Source: Sphingomonas bacterium (GTDB taxonomy: Bacteria; Pseudomonadota; Alphaproteobacteria; Sphingomonadales; Sphingomonadaceae). From it: DNA of 6,534 nucleotides. The DNA is taken from positions 1 through 6,534 of the forward strand of contig JAJAZM010000094.1 of assembly GCA_026785645.1 (NCBI GenBank), read 5' to 3'. The translations under genes and the position numbers were made by a program. Under the pieces are notes generated by a model. That model did no database searches, had not been told where the DNA came from, and saw nothing but the letters and a program-made list of their open reading frames with translations. Below are positions 6,108 through 6,534 of this stretch, piece by piece. Every line of letters begins with the position of its first letter. Position 1 is the first letter of the stretch.

Positions 6108-6126
6108 ACTTGCGATCCGGCAATCC

Positions 6127-6155
6127 ATTTTGCCACCACCTAGTAATGCCCGCAA
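6127..6155 (-). promoter_or_regulatory. Possible sigma-70 promoter of the secreted-protein gene
   Basis: On the minus strand, TTGCGG (6155-6150) and CAAAAT (6132-6127) are separated by exactly 17 bases, about 33 bases before the ATG at 6094. The first hexamer matches the consensus at three positions and the second at four. The TTGCGG hexamer lies inside repeat copy B, so the repeat may have supplied part of the promoter. Confidence 0.3.
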
Positions 6156-6174
6156 TGGGTCGAAAGCGGCCACC
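6145..6174. repeat. Degenerate 30-base palindromic repeat, copy B
   Basis: The plus strand reads AATGCCCGCAATGGGTC then GAAAGCGGCCACC. Aligned without gaps to copy A it matches at 20 of 30 positions. It matches the remembered family form at 24 of 30. The arms TGCCCGCA and AGCGGCCA pair imperfectly, so it is more decayed as a palindrome than copy A. It lies in the 140-base gap between the phosphofructokinase gene and the secreted-protein gene, in the same orientation as copy A. Confidence 0.55.
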
Positions 6175-6234
6175 ACGAGCAGGCGCGAAATTCCTCGAAG
6201 TTGAGAAGCGCGTGACCCTTTGGCCCGGAACCGG

Positions 6235-6534
6235 TCAGGCCTGACCTAGATCGCGGAGCAGGTCGTTGAACCACGGCACCGACACGTCGAACGGCTTTCC
6301 GCCCGCGATCCGCTCGAACTCGATCACCCGCAGCTCGTTACCCCGCTCGACGTCCTGTCCCACTACCCCGGTCTCGCCCCGCAGCGCCGCATCCACCGCG
6401 TACCTCGTGCAGTCCCGGATCAGCGCGAGATCGGCTTCGTTCGCGGCGGCAGAGCGCGAGAAGTAGCCGCTCTTCTGGACCAGCACCTTCTCGGCGCCGA
6501 GCTTGGCGGCGAACTGCCTGGCGAACCATTGACC
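6235..6534 (-). CDS. pfp: Pyrophosphate-dependent phosphofructokinase (C-terminal part)
   Basis: Partial gene: 99 codons are visible, entering from the right edge and ending at TGA (6237-6235). The enzyme phosphorylates fructose 6-phosphate, in this family reversibly with pyrophosphate, in glycolysis/gluconeogenesis. The visible part includes KVLVQKSGYFSRSAAAN, then the helix ADLALIRDCTRYAVDAALRGETGVVGQD, and the C-terminal IEFERIAGGKPFDVSVPWF. The GGKPFD segment and the GYF-x-RS-x-x-AN motif are typical of the PPi-dependent PFK branch found in actinobacteria and many alphaproteobacteria. The Gly that separates ATP from PPi users lies in the part outside the window, so the donor is inferred from overall family resemblance. 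A GTG at 6486-6484 in this frame is internal, not a start, because family sequence continues upstream of it to the window edge. Confidence 0.9.
   Translation of the reverse strand, partial: GQWFARQFAAKLGAEKVLVQKSGYFSRSAAANEADLALIRDCTRYAVDAALRGETGVVGQDVERGNELRVIEFERIAGGKPFDVSVPWFNDLLRDLGQA

Noticed and set aside
5802..6176. Minus-strand 124-codon frame overlapping the secreted-protein gene
   Set aside because: Its beginning (MVAAFDPLRAL) is just a translation of repeat copy B; the rest overlaps, in another frame, a gene with a good start, signal peptide and family match.
6205..6246. Possible rho-independent terminator after the phosphofructokinase gene
   Set aside because: The GGCC/CCGG-rich bases can form only short, conflicting stems, and no T run follows on the minus strand.

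Overview
The window reads as ordinary chromosome of a high-GC alphaproteobacterium. A sphingomonad-type organism is my best guess. The support is base composition, the gene families present, and two degenerate copies of a short palindromic repeat that I remember from alphaproteobacterial genomes. No RNA gene, CRISPR array, insertion sequence or phage gene is visible. Every gene I can support lies on the minus strand, so the window reads biologically from right to left.

Right end (6534 to 5693): the C-terminal 99 codons of a pyrophosphate-dependent phosphofructokinase come first. After a 140-base spacer there is a small secreted protein resembling the surface-adhesin E family. This small gene is visibly less GC-rich than the rest of the window. 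It is bracketed by two diverged copies of a roughly 30-base palindromic repeat in the same orientation.

Centre (5595 to 407): a compact apparent operon of five genes. The order is (1) a 770-residue thiamine-diphosphate enzyme of the homodimeric pyruvate dehydrogenase E1 (AceE) fold family, lacking the N-terminal segment that docks E1 to E2; (2) a MaoC-family enoyl-CoA hydratase, 9 bases later; (3) a CitE/malyl-CoA-lyase-like CoA ester lyase whose start overlaps the hydratase stop (TGATG); (4) a YahK-type zinc alcohol dehydrogenase/aldehyde reductase, 16 bases later; and (5) a DUF3833-like lipoprotein starting at a GTG that overlaps the dehydrogenase stop (GTGA). Left end (329 to 1): after a 77-base gap, the N-terminal 109 residues of an MFS transporter of the metabolite:H+ symporter type.

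Reading the operon as a pathway (inference): the hydratase and lyase are the classic pair that hydrates an unsaturated dicarboxyl-CoA and splits the resulting beta-hydroxyacyl-CoA into an acyl-CoA plus a 2-oxo acid such as glyoxylate or pyruvate. A ThDP-dependent E1-like enzyme without E2 or E3 partners could use that 2-oxo acid, by decarboxylation or carboligation. The aldehyde reductase could reduce an aldehyde product, and the transporter could import an organic acid. I know of no characterised pathway with exactly this set, so this cluster is the main candidate for something undescribed here. The substrate cannot be read from the sequence.
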